Below are positions 35,436 through 45,173 of a stretch of DNA of 64,000 nucleotides, piece after piece (position 1 is the stretch's first letter; the number at the start of each line of letters is the position of its first letter). The translations under genes and the position numbers were made by a program. Source of the stretch: Bradyrhizobium diazoefficiens (GTDB taxonomy: Bacteria; Pseudomonadota; Alphaproteobacteria; Rhizobiales; Xanthobacteraceae); contig NZ_CP067041.1 of NCBI RefSeq assembly GCF_016599855.1, positions 4,712,001 to 4,776,000 of the forward strand, in the 5' to 3' direction. The notes below the pieces were generated by a model that saw only the letters and a list, made by a program, of their open reading frames with translations, was not told where the DNA came from and did no database searches.

Positions 35436-36407
35436 CTAAACGCTCGACGCCTGCTGAATTGCCGTCGCCACTCGGAGGACTGGGAAACGTAGCTCAGAGG
35501 TGGCGCGAAAATTGAGCGGATCAATTCCGTAGAGGTCTCTAAATGCCCGAGAGAAATGACTGCGGCTGGCAAAGCCGACGGTCCCGGCAACCAACTTGAC
35601 GGGCATCGCCGTGGACCGCAGCAACTCGGCGGCACGATGCAATCGCGCTGTGGCTACAAACCGCATGGGAGTCATCTCATAAGTCTTCAAGAACTCGCGG
35701 GCAAACGCCGAACGACTCATGCCCGAGATGGCCGCCAGCGTCTCGACGTCGTACGCGGCCCCGGGGTTTGCTCGTACCTCGGTGATGACCTTTTGGAGGC
35801 GCGGAGCTCGGAGGCAGGCAAGCAGAAGCGTTCGTTTTTCAGGCGTATCCAGGTGGCTCTGCATCGCCTTCAAGAGACACATTTTCATCAGTGTCCCAAC
35901 CACCGCGCGCGTGCCAAGGCGAGGGTTTCCAATCTCGTCCAAGATCGCAGCGAAAGCTTGCCGCACGATAGGAGCATCGCTCAGGTCTCTGGCAATCGGC
36001 TCGATCACTCGATCCAGAAGGCCGAATGCCCCCGAACTGCTGGATGTGATGACGCCGCACAACAGACGTAAGTCATCGGGATTTCCGCCCGCGGCATCGC
36101 AGAGCTGCAATCCGTCGCCGGTCCCCGAGCAACGGTCAGTTCGGCCTAAATCGCGGTTAGGATTGCTATGCGCTGCCAGACTTTGTGATGCTCCCGAGGG
36201 TACTATGACAAGACTTCCGGTCCTGCACACCAGCGGCGGCGAGCCCGATACCGTCAGATGCATCGTGCCACCCAACACGTAGTGAAATTCGATGCAGCGT
36301 TTTGGCTCAAGAACGAGCCGTACGCCGCTCTCTACCTCGCAAATCACAGGGGCTTCCACCGCGACGTCGAGAGTCGAAAGCAGGTGCTCGAGATCATCGT
36401 CGTTCAT
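35436..36407 (-). CDS. AraC-family regulator with N-terminal cupin
   Basis: 323 residues. The N-terminal cupin (FHYVLGGTMHLTVSG, GSLVIVPSGASQSL) is followed by two C-terminal helix-turn-helix motifs (DVETLAAISGMSRSAFAREF and AGTVGFASRSHFSRAFRDLY). It lacks the Cys21 context and LLCGHF block of the RclR-like group, though LRLLCGV near 115 occupies a similar place. No divergent target is obvious because the upstream gene is an IS630 fragment; the porin downstream is the nearest candidate. Confidence 0.9.
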   Translation of the reverse strand: MNDDDLEHLLSTLDVAVEAPVICEVESGVRLVLEPKRCIEFHYVLGGTMHLTVSGSPPLVCRTGSLVIVPSGASQSLAAHSNPNRDLGRTDRCSGTGDGLQLCDAAGGNPDDLRLLCGVITSSSSGAFGLLDRVIEPIARDLSDAPIVRQAFAAILDEIGNPRLGTRAVVGTLMKMCLLKAMQSHLDTPEKRTLLLACLRAPRLQKVITEVRANPGAAYDVETLAAISGMSRSAFAREFLKTYEMTPMRFVATARLHRAAELLRSTAMPVKLVAGTVGFASRSHFSRAFRDLYGIDPLNFRATSELRFPVLRVATAIQQASSV

Positions 36408-36409
36408 CT

Positions 36410-36811
36410 TCAGATTTCGGTTGTCACCAAGCGGAAACTCGATCCACCTAGGTCAAGAATTGCAGTCGCGCGAAGGGATGGGCCATTCGGGCCGCGCATT
36501 GAGGGTTTCCACGCGGCGGGGCCGGAGTTTAATAGCACGCCAGATACGCCGAACGCTTGAGGCCGATATCCGTTGGTTGTCGTCAAGCCGGGCGAACGCC
36601 TATAGGGGGCGTTGGCAGACACACTCTTCAATGTCTTCACGATCACAGTCTCGGTGAGGACGACGTCAATCGTGCAAACAGCACCGGCACGCGCCTCGTC
36701 GCGTAAGCCGTCCATCCGGCGCCCGACAAAGCGCTGCCGCCACTTGCCAACAGTCGCTTCATCCGACCCTGGGCTGGCCGCCGCCTCATTCTGATCGATC
36801 AGCACCCTCAC
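36410..36811 (-). mobile_element. IS630-type transposase fragment
   Basis: The minus strand reads ASPGSDEATVGKWRQRFVGR, then MDGLRDEARAG and a VIVKTLKSVSANAP block, the helix-turn-helix region of IS630 transposases. After the ANAPYRRSPGLT stretch the frame departs from the family, and the DDE catalytic domain is missing. The fragment abuts the start of the AraC gene. Confidence 0.7.
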
Positions 36812-38008
36812 GGCTCATGCCTCCGCCATCTTTGGCGCGTACCCCGCCAAGGCCTTCAGCTCCAAACGTTTCCCAACCCCTCATTGCCAAGTGTACCAAT
36901 CGCAGACCCGCTACTGGAGCCTCGGCGCTATGCGTTGGGGTCCACGGCATCCAACGACTGCGCACACGACTTCTCGCTCCTCCTGCGCTTCTGGCGTGTA
37001 TGCAAGAGGGAGAACGCGAAAACCGGCTCGATACAGTCATCGCCATGTTCGGTCTACGATACGCCTCCGTCGCAGGCGTCGGAGGCTCGCCTGGCCGGAA
37101 TCTGCTACCAAGCTCCGATCGCAATCAAAAAGGTAAGGCAATCGCCGCCGGTGCAGCGAAGGTGTGATGCTTGTCCATTTTCTCGCCTCTCATAGGGCTG
37201 ATGTCTCTGGGTAGATAGTCCTGTTAGCCAAGGCGAACCGCGAGCCGGCTAATAACGGGAATGTTTTTCACGGCAACTCAGAACCGCGCCGGTCGGGTGG
37301 ACTGCTTCTCGGGTTACCCGAAGGTTCCGACGCGCCAAATGCAAGCAGCGCATCAAACGTTCTCTCCAAGACACAGAGCTTGCGACATCGGTTCGACGCG
37401 TCGTCGAGGCACACTTATTGCGACACTCCCTGGCACACAAGTGACAACTCCGATTTGGAGTTACCTTACTCCGTGAGCTAGAGTGATTAATGCTGCCGAG
37501 GATCAAACATATGCTCGTTAATCTCAGGGGCTTCCTGAGTGACGGCGAACGGCCTTAGTCGAAAGCACTGAAGCGTCGATGTCGGGTGCATCAAAGTAAG
37601 CACAGAGCCGGCTGCGCTGGATGCGCGTTCTAAACGAGTCGAGATCGTCACCATAAATGCCAGCGATCCGAGGCGAGCAGTGGGTATTGCCCAAGCGAAG
37701 GAGACATGCTCAGGTCGGCAGCACCGAAAAGCTTTCCGTCGGCGAGATACATCGACCAATGGCGTCGTGACGCCAGCGAACGCGGGGCAGAGCGGCGCAT
37801 AGAAAGCCCAACGGAGTTGTGTGCAACGGTCAGACGTATGGGCCTCTCTATCGACATCCTCTCCACCATGCTTCATCTGTTTTCCATAGCCGCTCTTCTC
37901 GCTGATATTTTCCGGCATGGAAGCGAGCGCCCTCAGCATTAGCAGTCGCGTACGATGCACATAAAATGATATCGCGGATCAATCGCATTTCAACAAGGAG
38001 ATCGCAAA
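36812..38008. other. Gene-poor stretch
   Basis: No complete gene recognised over about 1.2 kb. It holds dispersed element copy B at 37487. Open frames at 37487-37960 (minus) have scattered protein-like pieces (MYLADGKLFGAADLS) but no family match. Confidence 0.35.
37487..37524 (-). repeat. Dispersed element copy B
   Basis: Minus-strand core AACGAGCATATGTTTGATCC, then TCGGCAGCATTAA. It is near-identical to copy C at 4468 and shares its downstream GGAGTAA block. Confidence 0.65.
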
Positions 38009-38134
38009 ATGAGCTTCTTCAATCGTTCTGGCCCTTGCGCCCCGATCCATCTCGTCCTGCCTCTACTTGGTTCGGCGGTGGCGTTCCTGTCTCTGATCTC
38101 GGTGTTCGGTGTCGTCGTCACCGTGACGCACTAA
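38009..38134 (+). CDS. Small membrane peptide, 41 residues
   Basis: AAGGAG lies 8 nt before ATG at 38009. The peptide has a short polar head (MSFFNRSGPCAP), one hydrophobic helix of about 26 residues (LVLPLLGSAVAFLSLISVFG and on) and ends TVTH. Single-helix small protein of unknown role; no antitoxin RNA was recognised. Confidence 0.5.
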   Translation: MSFFNRSGPCAPIHLVLPLLGSAVAFLSLISVFGVVVTVTH

Positions 38135-38329
38135 CGTGCGGCGCGTTCACCCGTTGCTTATCGCAGGCGCTGTCGAAGCGCCGAGCGGCCGAATTCATCC
38201 GCTGACTGAAGTGGCGCCGGTCGCCGGAACCCTGATGGAGGCACTCCGCTGGACCCCGCTACGTGCGACTGCAGTAGGCTCAATACAGCCTCGAGAGCCA
38301 AGCGAGACGCACACACCGGAGATTGGCTC

Positions 38330-39316
38330 ATGCGCACAAGCGCATTTCTGATCGCCCTACTTGCCGTCGGCGCCATGGGCTTCGCTAACCAGCGCGGAAG
38401 TACTTGTACCGTGGCCGCCCTGGAAGAAGTTGTCCTCAAAGCCACTTTCGGACGGCTTCTTGCGTTATTCGAGGCCTCGCTCTGGGCTGGCGCGGGCCTC
38501 GTTCTGCTGAATGCCGCAGGCCTGCTCGCTGAAGTACCCGTGAATTATGCCGTTGGCCTGGGGACGATGCTGGGAGGATTCCTGTTCGGCATTGGGGCAT
38601 TCGTGAACAGGGCTTGTATTTTCGGCACTGTCGCGCGGATCGGCTCCGGAGAGCTGTCTTACCTCGCCACGCCGCTGGGATTCTACCTCGGCAGCCTCGC
38701 AAGCCTACGTCTTCCTGGTCCAACGCAACTGGACGGCAGATCACCGCTGGTCGCCGCGTCAGCTTGGCTCGCCGTTCTGGTCATCCTCCTCGTCCTCCTA
38801 CGTGTCCATACCCACGTCCGGAACCTACGGCGGAGCGGTCTTGGCTTAAAGCACATGTGGTCACCGCATGTTGCAACGACAGTCATTGGCATCACTTTCG
38901 TGGTCACGATGGCGGTCCAGCAGCAGTGGACCTATTCCGACGTCCTCAGCGACTTGGCGCACGGCATTACGTCCGACCTGTCCACGAGGATGGTTCTGGG
39001 CGTCGTTCTACTTATCGGAGCCACAGCAGGCGGCATGACGGCCGGACGTTTCAAAATCGTGAAACCCGACCTGGCAAGTATGGCTCGTCACCTCGTAGGA
39101 GGTACACTCATGGGGGCTGGAGGGCTGCTGATCCCGGGCGGCAATACCAGATTGGCGTTGGTCGGGTTACCTCTTCTCTGGCCCTACGCCTGGCTCGGTT
39201 TCATGAGCATCGGCATGACAATCTACATAGCGCTTCGCGTGAAGAGCCGTAACAGGACGGCTGTCGATGATCGAGGATCCCTGGATTGTCTTCGTCCCGA
39301 GCCTGGCAGCATGTAG
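38330..39316 (+). CDS. YeeE/YedE-family (TsuA-like) sulfur-compound transporter
   Basis: 328 residues with about nine membrane segments. Family hallmarks are the Cys-containing motifs ANQRGSTCTVAALEE near residue 20 and VNRACIFGTVARIGSGELSY near 90, and a late LMGAGGLLIPGGN. TsuA/YeeE imports thiosulfate, while YedE is linked to selenium; sulfur-compound uptake is the general inference. Normal length for the family. Neighbours are thiol-disulfide proteins (DsbA-like, DsbD) and the bufferin locus, giving a sulfur/metal theme. Confidence 0.85.
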   Translation: MRTSAFLIALLAVGAMGFANQRGSTCTVAALEEVVLKATFGRLLALFEASLWAGAGLVLLNAAGLLAEVPVNYAVGLGTMLGGFLFGIGAFVNRACIFGTVARIGSGELSYLATPLGFYLGSLASLRLPGPTQLDGRSPLVAASAWLAVLVILLVLLRVHTHVRNLRRSGLGLKHMWSPHVATTVIGITFVVTMAVQQQWTYSDVLSDLAHGITSDLSTRMVLGVVLLIGATAGGMTAGRFKIVKPDLASMARHLVGGTLMGAGGLLIPGGNTRLALVGLPLLWPYAWLGFMSIGMTIYIALRVKSRNRTAVDDRGSLDCLRPEPGSM

Positions 39317-39496
39317 TGATCCCGGTATCGAAATGAAACCAACCAGCACTGCCGCCGCCGAAGGATCGAAACGACGAGCCGTGGCCAACCGTGGACGTAT
39401 ATACCCAGAGCGATTGCTAGCTGAGCGCCGAAGCTTCATCTGCTATTGCGCGGGCTGATCATGCCCGCCGCTATGGCATCAAGGATGAGCACCGAG

Positions 39497-39712
39497 TTAG
39501 CCGTCGGCTGCAGTTGCCGACCTCACCGGCGTATTCGCTCCCTTTATGGCCGCTCGCGGAAAACTCGTCTCGGAAGAGCCGACTTCGAGGTCAAGGATGA
39601 CCTGTCTCTGCACCGGCTGCTCCTTCTCGATTTGATCTGAAGGCGCGCGATTATGCGGTCCTCGGTCCCGAGCATCCATCACCAATGCCCGTATCAATTC
39701 TTCAGTCGTCAT
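39497..39712 (-). pseudogene. Possible N-terminal fragment of a DUF1109 (NrsF-like) anti-sigma factor
   Basis: 71 residues beginning MTTEELIRALVMDARDRGP, which resembles the cytoplasmic start of NrsF-type anti-sigma factors (typically MKTDDLIxALAxD). None of the six expected membrane helices follows, so if the identification is right only the sigma-contact end remains. The bufferin-locus sigma factor at 46393 has no adjacent anti-sigma gene. Confidence 0.3.
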
Positions 39713-39812
39713 CGTATGCCCTACAACCTATGCTTCTCTCCACCTCGATCGAAGTCGCCGCTTGTTACCTGTCAGACGCAAAATAGTGTTGCCTCGTCCG
39801 ACGTAACTACGC

Positions 39813-40457
39813 TCATTTGGCCTTCTGACGGGCGCGCGCGTCAGCGATCACTCGCGCAAAGCCTTGCTCGTTCAAAGCGGCGTTGACCTTGTACGGACCG
39901 ACTAGAAATCCGGGCGTACCCTGGAGTCCGATCGCCTGAGCAATTTCGAGATTTCGTTTGATCAGACCGGCGATCTGCTCGGCATGCCTGTCGAGGTCGG
40001 TGTCCAGTTGCTTCAAATCTAAGCCCGTATGGCGGACAGCTTCGATCATCTGCTCCTGAGACACTCCGTGGCCCGGGATGTCCATTAGAGCGTGATGCAC
40101 GGCGAGGTATTGTCCTTGATACTTTGCCGCCAATGCCAGCCGCGCGCCTGTAATCGACGTTTCGGCAAGTATCGGCCAGTCCCTGTAGACTATGCGGATG
40201 TTGCCGTCGATCTTGACGATCTTTTCCAGGCTCTTCGCCGCCAGCTTGCAGTACGGACAGTTGTAATCAAAGAAGTCGACGATCGTCAGGTCGCCGTTCG
40301 GATTGCCTCCTGTCGGCGTCTGCGGATCGTTGAACGTGATATCCCGTGTAATCTCGTTTTCGCTGGCCCACGCACTACTGGAGACCACGAACAGGATGCC
40401 GGACAACGCAGTCAGACGCAGGAACTGCGCGCGCGAAATCGGACTATTCAAGATCAT
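39813..40457 (-). CDS. DsbA-family periplasmic thiol-disulfide protein
   Basis: 214 residues. Signal peptide (FLRLTALSGILFVVSSSAWA), then a thioredoxin fold with the CxxC motif FDYNCPYCKLAAKSL near residue 68 and the cis-Pro loop GTPGFLVGPY near 180. The helical insert matches DsbA/ScsC-like proteins. It follows DsbD by 12 bp; since DsbD feeds electrons, a reductase or isomerase role as in ScsC (copper-linked) is plausible. Confidence 0.9.
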   Translation of the reverse strand: MILNSPISRAQFLRLTALSGILFVVSSSAWASENEITRDITFNDPQTPTGGNPNGDLTIVDFFDYNCPYCKLAAKSLEKIVKIDGNIRIVYRDWPILAETSITGARLALAAKYQGQYLAVHHALMDIPGHGVSQEQMIEAVRHTGLDLKQLDTDLDRHAEQIAGLIKRNLEIAQAIGLQGTPGFLVGPYKVNAALNEQGFARVIADARARQKAK

Positions 40458-40469
40458 CTCCTATCGGTT

Positions 40470-42284
40470 TTACCTGAGCACCATTTCGAGCTTGCTCAGA
40501 AAGTCTGACACGCCGACGTTCCCAACGACGCGCGCTTCCTGGACCTCGGTGCCATCGGCATTAAGAAAAACGACCGTTGGCGGCCCCACGACCGCGAAGC
40601 GCTTCATGAGATTTTTGCTCTCCCGATCGAGGGCCGTAACGTCGGCTCGGACGGGAAACACTCCGCGAAGCTTCTGCCGCACTGCTTCCTGCGAGAAGAC
40701 GTTCCGCTCCATCAGCTTGCATTCGACGCACCACTCGGCGGAGAAGTCGACCATTATGGCTCTGCCCTGCATCTGGCCAGTTCGGATTGCGTCTTCAAGA
40801 CTGGTTTCGCTCGTCGCTATTCGAAATCCATCCTCGTGGGCGCCCGCGTTAGCTGGGTGAGTGATCAAGCCGACCGTCTCAAAGGGACGGAGTAGCCCGT
40901 CAGCGCTGATCCCTGCTCCGACGATGAGAGCACCCCCGCAGACAACCGCTAAAATCCCGACAGTCGCCGCCGCGAACTCAGGCAACCGGCGGCACGAGGA
41001 GCGCAGGAAGGACCAGATGGAATAGCCGCCGATTGCAAACACAAGCGCTCCCCATGCCGCAAATACCAGCGAAGCTGAAGCAACGCGCGAGATCATCCAG
41101 ATCGAGAGCGCTATGAAGACGAAGCCGAAAATGTGCTTGACGCGCGCGAGCCATGGCCCCGAGCGAGGGAGGACGTTGGCGCCTAACACGCCGAAGGCGA
41201 CAAGCGGGAGACCCATTCCCAAACCGAGCGCAAACAATGCCAAGGAGCCGCGCATTACCTGCCCGGTCTGCGCCACGAAGACCAGGGCCGCGGCGAGCGG
41301 CGGCGTTACGCAAGGGCCGACGATGAGCGCCGACCCGAAGCCAAGAGCGACAGCTCCGCCGATCGATCCACGGTTGCCTGCCTTCGCCGCGAGCCTCGAG
41401 GTCCATGACTGGGGTAGCTGAAGTTCGCAAATGCCGAACATCGATAGCGCGAGCAGTGCAAACACCGTGCTCATGGCAACTACGGCAACCGGGGTTTGCA
41501 AGGCGGCCTGGAGATTCTCGCCGGACCAAGCCGCGAAAATCCCCAATGTGCCATACGCCGCAGCCATCGCAAGCACGTAAGCGGCGGAAAACACGAAGCT
41601 TCGACCCGTCGAGAGATCGCCGCCCGAGCGCGCCAACATCCCCGACATGATCGGAATCATCGGAAACACACACGGCGTCAGGGACAGCAAAATTCCGAAA
41701 CCAACAAAGGCAGCAAGCGTCGAGAAAAGGCTGTTGCCCAGCAACGCTGCAGATTCCGGGCGGATCCCGATCGTTGTGGTGTCGTTGGGCGCCCCTGCGC
41801 GCTTTCGCTGTCCTTCCACTACCTGCATCGGAAGAGAGGGATCGGAAGCCCGTTCGGGCGCATCATCGACCAACAAGGTCGACAGATCGACAGATTTCGA
41901 GATAGGTGGATAGCATAGCGTGTCCTCCGCGCACCCCTGATAGGTGACGATCAACCGATCGACAGCCGACACACCCTCCAGGGCAACCACGGCCTCGGTC
42001 GATTCACGATAGATCTCCGCCAGGCCGAAATTCGGATCGTCTTTGAACTCGCCCGGTTTGGTATCGATCCGAGCGGAGCGGTCGTTCACCACCGCCACAA
42101 TCCTGTTTCGGTAGAGATAGTGGCCCGGAGCGATGGTCCAACTCAGCTTGACCCCATGGTGGTCTGTCCATGCCACGTGAAGCTGAAAGACTTGGTCCGC
42201 CGGATCGACTCCGGCAGCTCCCACCGGGGCCCCTGCGATGAGTGGCAGCAAGAAACCGAAAAACCCGAGTATGCGAAAAAGCAT
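40470..42284 (-). CDS. dsbD: Thiol:disulfide interchange protein DsbD
   Basis: 604 residues, full length. It has a signal peptide, an N-terminal DsbD-alpha domain with CAEDTLC (near 118-124), eight membrane helices with the redox Cys pair in TPCVFPMIP and GPCVTPPLA, and a C-terminal thioredoxin domain with AEWCVECKLME. It carries reducing power from cytoplasmic thioredoxin to periplasmic partners. It forms a two-gene unit with the DsbA-like gene. Dispersed element copy H lies 174 bp upstream in the same direction. Confidence 0.95.
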   Translation of the reverse strand: MLFRILGFFGFLLPLIAGAPVGAAGVDPADQVFQLHVAWTDHHGVKLSWTIAPGHYLYRNRIVAVVNDRSARIDTKPGEFKDDPNFGLAEIYRESTEAVVALEGVSAVDRLIVTYQGCAEDTLCYPPISKSVDLSTLLVDDAPERASDPSLPMQVVEGQRKRAGAPNDTTTIGIRPESAALLGNSLFSTLAAFVGFGILLSLTPCVFPMIPIMSGMLARSGGDLSTGRSFVFSAAYVLAMAAAYGTLGIFAAWSGENLQAALQTPVAVVAMSTVFALLALSMFGICELQLPQSWTSRLAAKAGNRGSIGGAVALGFGSALIVGPCVTPPLAAALVFVAQTGQVMRGSLALFALGLGMGLPLVAFGVLGANVLPRSGPWLARVKHIFGFVFIALSIWMISRVASASLVFAAWGALVFAIGGYSIWSFLRSSCRRLPEFAAATVGILAVVCGGALIVGAGISADGLLRPFETVGLITHPANAGAHEDGFRIATSETSLEDAIRTGQMQGRAIMVDFSAEWCVECKLMERNVFSQEAVRQKLRGVFPVRADVTALDRESKNLMKRFAVVGPPTVVFLNADGTEVQEARVVGNVGVSDFLSKLEMVLR

Positions 42285-42457
42285 AACGTTCCTTCCGCTG
42301 AAGACAAGTTGGCCCCACCCTACGCAGCCTCAGGTCCAACCAATCGCCTCTCGGCCGCATCCGTCACCGCTTGCATCAACCGCGGCGACACGCTCCTTGT
42401 GACGGGCTTGAAACGGAGCCCCGTTTCCTACGGCCAATACCCCGGAACACCCAAACC

Positions 42458-42498
42458 ATTAATGCTTGTGGGGATCGCATACATGCTCGTTAGTGTCA
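42458..42498 (-). repeat. Dispersed element copy H
   Basis: Minus-strand core CTAACGAGCATGTATGCGAT, then CCCCACAAGCATTAATGG; a more diverged copy, upstream of dsbD. Confidence 0.5.
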
Positions 42499-42512
42499 TT
42501 TGCGCATTTCAA

Positions 42513-43526
42513 TCAAGCTTGCATGTGCTTGCTATCATGTGTGCTTGGCAATCGAGGTGCGCCGTCAATGTGCTCCCCGGATAGCATCTGCCCTCTCCGC
42601 CACTGCGCCGGAGTCAGACCCATGTGATTCTTGAACGCTCGCTGAAAGGCTGCCTCGGATTGGTAACCCACCGCGTCCGCCACGGCTCCGGTGGACATGG
42701 ATGGCTTCCTCAATTCATTGGCTGCAAGCGCCATCCGAATGTCGGTCAACAGATCGCTAGCCGATCGGCCCAGCTTCTCTTGAAACTTGCGCACAAGCGT
42801 GGCGCGCGACATGTTACACAGCGTCGCAAGTTCAGGTAGAGTCCAAGCTCGCGCCGGCTCGTTGAAGAGCGCCACCAACGCCGGCGCCAGGCGCGGGTCG
42901 CCAGCGAGCCCGAGAAGTCCTGGTGGAGAATCATTCAATTCGCTTGCAAGCCGCAACACCAACGCGAACATCGCCGTGGACAACGCGTTCAGTATCGCCG
43001 CCCCGCCGAGATGATTTCTTGTCGCTTCGCTACGCATCCAAGCGACGAGGCTGGCCAATTGTGTGGCTGTACCGGAGCGTTCCTCCTCGACATTGCGAGC
43101 GCTGGCATGCACTACAAGTTGCCCAGGCAAATAACTGCTCAAGAGGCGATCATAGGGCGGCTTGATGACGAAGTGGCCGCAAAGCATGTCCAGTCGATCA
43201 CCCGTGCCGACATTTTCACTGATCGTGAAATCGCGGCTTGATCGATGGAATTGCGGCGCTGGTATCGCGCCGCTGCCATCGTGAAGAACGTGAGGCGGGT
43301 TTCTGGGCAGTAGCAGGATGTCGCCAGCCTTCAATTTCAGCGGCCGACCACCAACTGGGTCGTCAAGCACCGCCGATCCGGCCACAACCGCATGATAGGG
43401 AATCTCACCGATCGCGCCGGGACCTTGAGCGATTCGCCATGGCGCTCCGTAGGAGCAGCGCAGATCGAGCCTGCCGCTCACTGGCATCATCTGGAAAAGA
43501 CGGCTGAGCCAGTCAATAGCGACCAT
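42513..43526 (-). CDS. RclR-like AraC-family regulator (intact copy)
   Basis: 337 residues. Cupin domain with Cys24 (RLDLRCSYG), His45 (PYHAVV), a His in PPHVLHDGS and Cys in MLCGHF; these correspond to Cys21, His42, His76 and Cys113 of the copy at 1-667 and to the redox and zinc-site residues recalled for RclR. Two helix-turn-helix motifs follow (LPELATLCNMSRATLVRKFQ and VADAVGYQSEAAFQRAFKNH). No AhpD-like or DUF417 gene is adjacent; the neighbour is a YHS gene. It may act in trans on modules 1 and 2. Confidence 0.9.
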   Translation of the reverse strand: MVAIDWLSRLFQMMPVSGRLDLRCSYGAPWRIAQGPGAIGEIPYHAVVAGSAVLDDPVGGRPLKLKAGDILLLPRNPPHVLHDGSGAIPAPQFHRSSRDFTISENVGTGDRLDMLCGHFVIKPPYDRLLSSYLPGQLVVHASARNVEEERSGTATQLASLVAWMRSEATRNHLGGAAILNALSTAMFALVLRLASELNDSPPGLLGLAGDPRLAPALVALFNEPARAWTLPELATLCNMSRATLVRKFQEKLGRSASDLLTDIRMALAANELRKPSMSTGAVADAVGYQSEAAFQRAFKNHMGLTPAQWRRGQMLSGEHIDGAPRLPSTHDSKHMQA

Positions 43527-43680
43527 AAGGAGACTCCAATCTGGACCGCTGCGGGGAGCGTTTGATGGTCAAGCAAACCATCGCCCACGGCCCGCGCGGT
43601 CCGCTTTTGCACGGATCGTATCGGAAACGCATAAAGGCGTTGCCGCGCCCCCGCGTGGCGGCAGGGGCGCGGCACGACCC

Positions 43681-44193
43681 TCACAACAGCTCTTTCGGCG
43701 TCTTGTCCTTAATCGCGGGCCAGTTCTGATCACCCTTAGAGATGTTAGCGGGAACATCCTCCTTCCAATGCTTGTCCACGTCCGCGTTGACGTTCACGTA
43801 GAGCTTGCCGTTGACGATCTTCCAGTAATTTGGGTCTCCATCGAACTTCTTGCCAAGCGAGGCGCCCATGGCGCAAAAGCCGCCGTACGCCGGCACGTAC
43901 TTGGTCGGCTCTTTGGTAAACGCATCGCGGTTCTCGGCACTCGAAAACCGATAGCGAACTCCGTCATATGTCGCTTGGAATTTCTCTGATCCGGCCGTGG
44001 GTTTACCCACGGTGAAATAGGCAACTGGATCATAACCATGCAGTCCCACGCCTGTGGCGTCGACATTGTTCACGCCGTGAGACATTTCGTCGTAAGCATA
44101 TACTCTGCCGGTGTTCAGTAGCGACAGAGTTATCACCGAGACCGCGACCATGATGGACGCGAAACGAGAGGTTGGTTTCGACGACTTTGACAT
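43681..44193 (-). CDS. Exported YHS-domain protein
   Basis: 170 residues. A signal peptide (ASIMVAVSVITLSLLNTGRV, then YA) precedes a YHS-type domain: GYDPVAYFTVGKPTAGSEKF, YRFSSAENRDAF and GGFCAMG with the conserved Cys. YHS domains bind metals or occur in metal transporters and monooxygenases. A SigF-like promoter with a 17-bp spacer lies upstream, linking it to the bufferin regulon next door. Start at 44193 is preferred; 44214 is also possible. Confidence 0.8.
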   Translation of the reverse strand: MSKSSKPTSRFASIMVAVSVITLSLLNTGRVYAYDEMSHGVNNVDATGVGLHGYDPVAYFTVGKPTAGSEKFQATYDGVRYRFSSAENRDAFTKEPTKYVPAYGGFCAMGASLGKKFDGDPNYWKIVNGKLYVNVNADVDKHWKEDVPANISKGDQNWPAIKDKTPKELL

Positions 44194-44263
44194 TTGCACT
44201 TTCTTTATCTCCATGAAGCCTCAACCGTGCGGGACAGTCTCGCCCCGGTGAAGCAACCACTCA

Positions 44264-44290
44264 TTCGTTTCTGGACGCGCCGGCGGTTAC
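44264..44290 (-). promoter_or_regulatory. SigF-like promoter (17-bp spacer) before the YHS gene
   Basis: Minus strand GTAACC (44290-44285), 17 bp, CGAA (44267-44264), about 70 bp before the YHS start. Spacer is one base longer than in the two bufferin promoters. Confidence 0.45.
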
Positions 44291-44393
44291 GGGCATTCAC
44301 GAGCGTTTGATGTCGGATCGGCTCTTTCCGGTCATTTCAGTCACGATTACGCCCGGCTGACGATTGGGTGAAGTCGAAGAAGATCGGATCAAC

Positions 44394-45173
44394 CTACTTG
44401 GCGTCCGCCGTAAATCGATATCCGACCAAGGCACCTACCGCGATGAGTGCAGCGAGGGCGGACGACAGCTCGAAGGAGGCCGACTCGTTCAAAGCGGCCG
44501 CTGTCGACATCATGAGTGTCTTCCCTTCGGCAAGGGAACTAACGAAGCTCGCAACGCCAGGGCAAAGCGAGTGTACGTCCACATTGCCGTCCGGTCGCAC
44601 AACCAAGGCATCCTCTCCTCCCGCTTCGAGATCGACCGGGGCGGGTACGCCATCTCCGACATTCATTCGCCAGATCCTTACGGATGGGAATTGTGAGCGG
44701 ACGATGCGCAACGACGGATGCAACATGAGACAGAGGTCGGAGATTTGATAGCTTGGGAGCCCAGCAAGCGCATCTGCACCGAGGGCTTGCTGTTCGGGAG
44801 CATGATAGGCTTCGCTACGTGCGCGCTCGATTCGAGCAACGTCCGCCAGGTACGGCAGGCTAGCAGCTGGTTCGAACTGCGGAATGAAGTCGGGAAAGCG
44901 GTCGCCGTAATGGAAGAGAACCGGTGATGTCGGCAGTTCGGCGACTACGTAGTCCCGTGCCATGGCCCAGAAGAACTCCTCCCCCACGATTCGGCAAGTT
45001 GCCGGAAAGTTTGCCCAGAGCGCCTCGATTAACCCAACTATGACGTTATTCCTGTAAACGGCAAATCGCTTCGGACTTGACCGTCGGCTGGGGTCAAACA
45101 GGCCGGCGGGGATCTCAGCCTCCGGATTGATGACTGCCGCGGCAAATTCGCCTTGTCGGTCAGACAGCCGCAC
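44394..45173 (-). CDS. bufC: BufC-like protein (DUF2063, bufferin-operon partner)
   Basis: 259 residues. The N-terminal DUF2063 domain is recognised by QGEFAAAVINPEAEIPAGLF, RRFAVYRNNV-like RFAVYRNNVIVGLIEALWAN and FPATCRIVGEEFFWAMARDY. The family acts with DUF692 enzymes (MNIO) in modifying cysteine-rich bufferin peptides, probably as recognition partner. It overlaps the bufB gene by 14 bp. The C-terminal 60 residues are less conserved. Confidence 0.88.
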   Translation of the reverse strand: MRLSDRQGEFAAAVINPEAEIPAGLFDPSRRSSPKRFAVYRNNVIVGLIEALWANFPATCRIVGEEFFWAMARDYVVAELPTSPVLFHYGDRFPDFIPQFEPAASLPYLADVARIERARSEAYHAPEQQALGADALAGLPSYQISDLCLMLHPSLRIVRSQFPSVRIWRMNVGDGVPAPVDLEAGGEDALVVRPDGNVDVHSLCPGVASFVSSLAEGKTLMMSTAAALNESASFELSSALAALIAVGALVGYRFTADAK

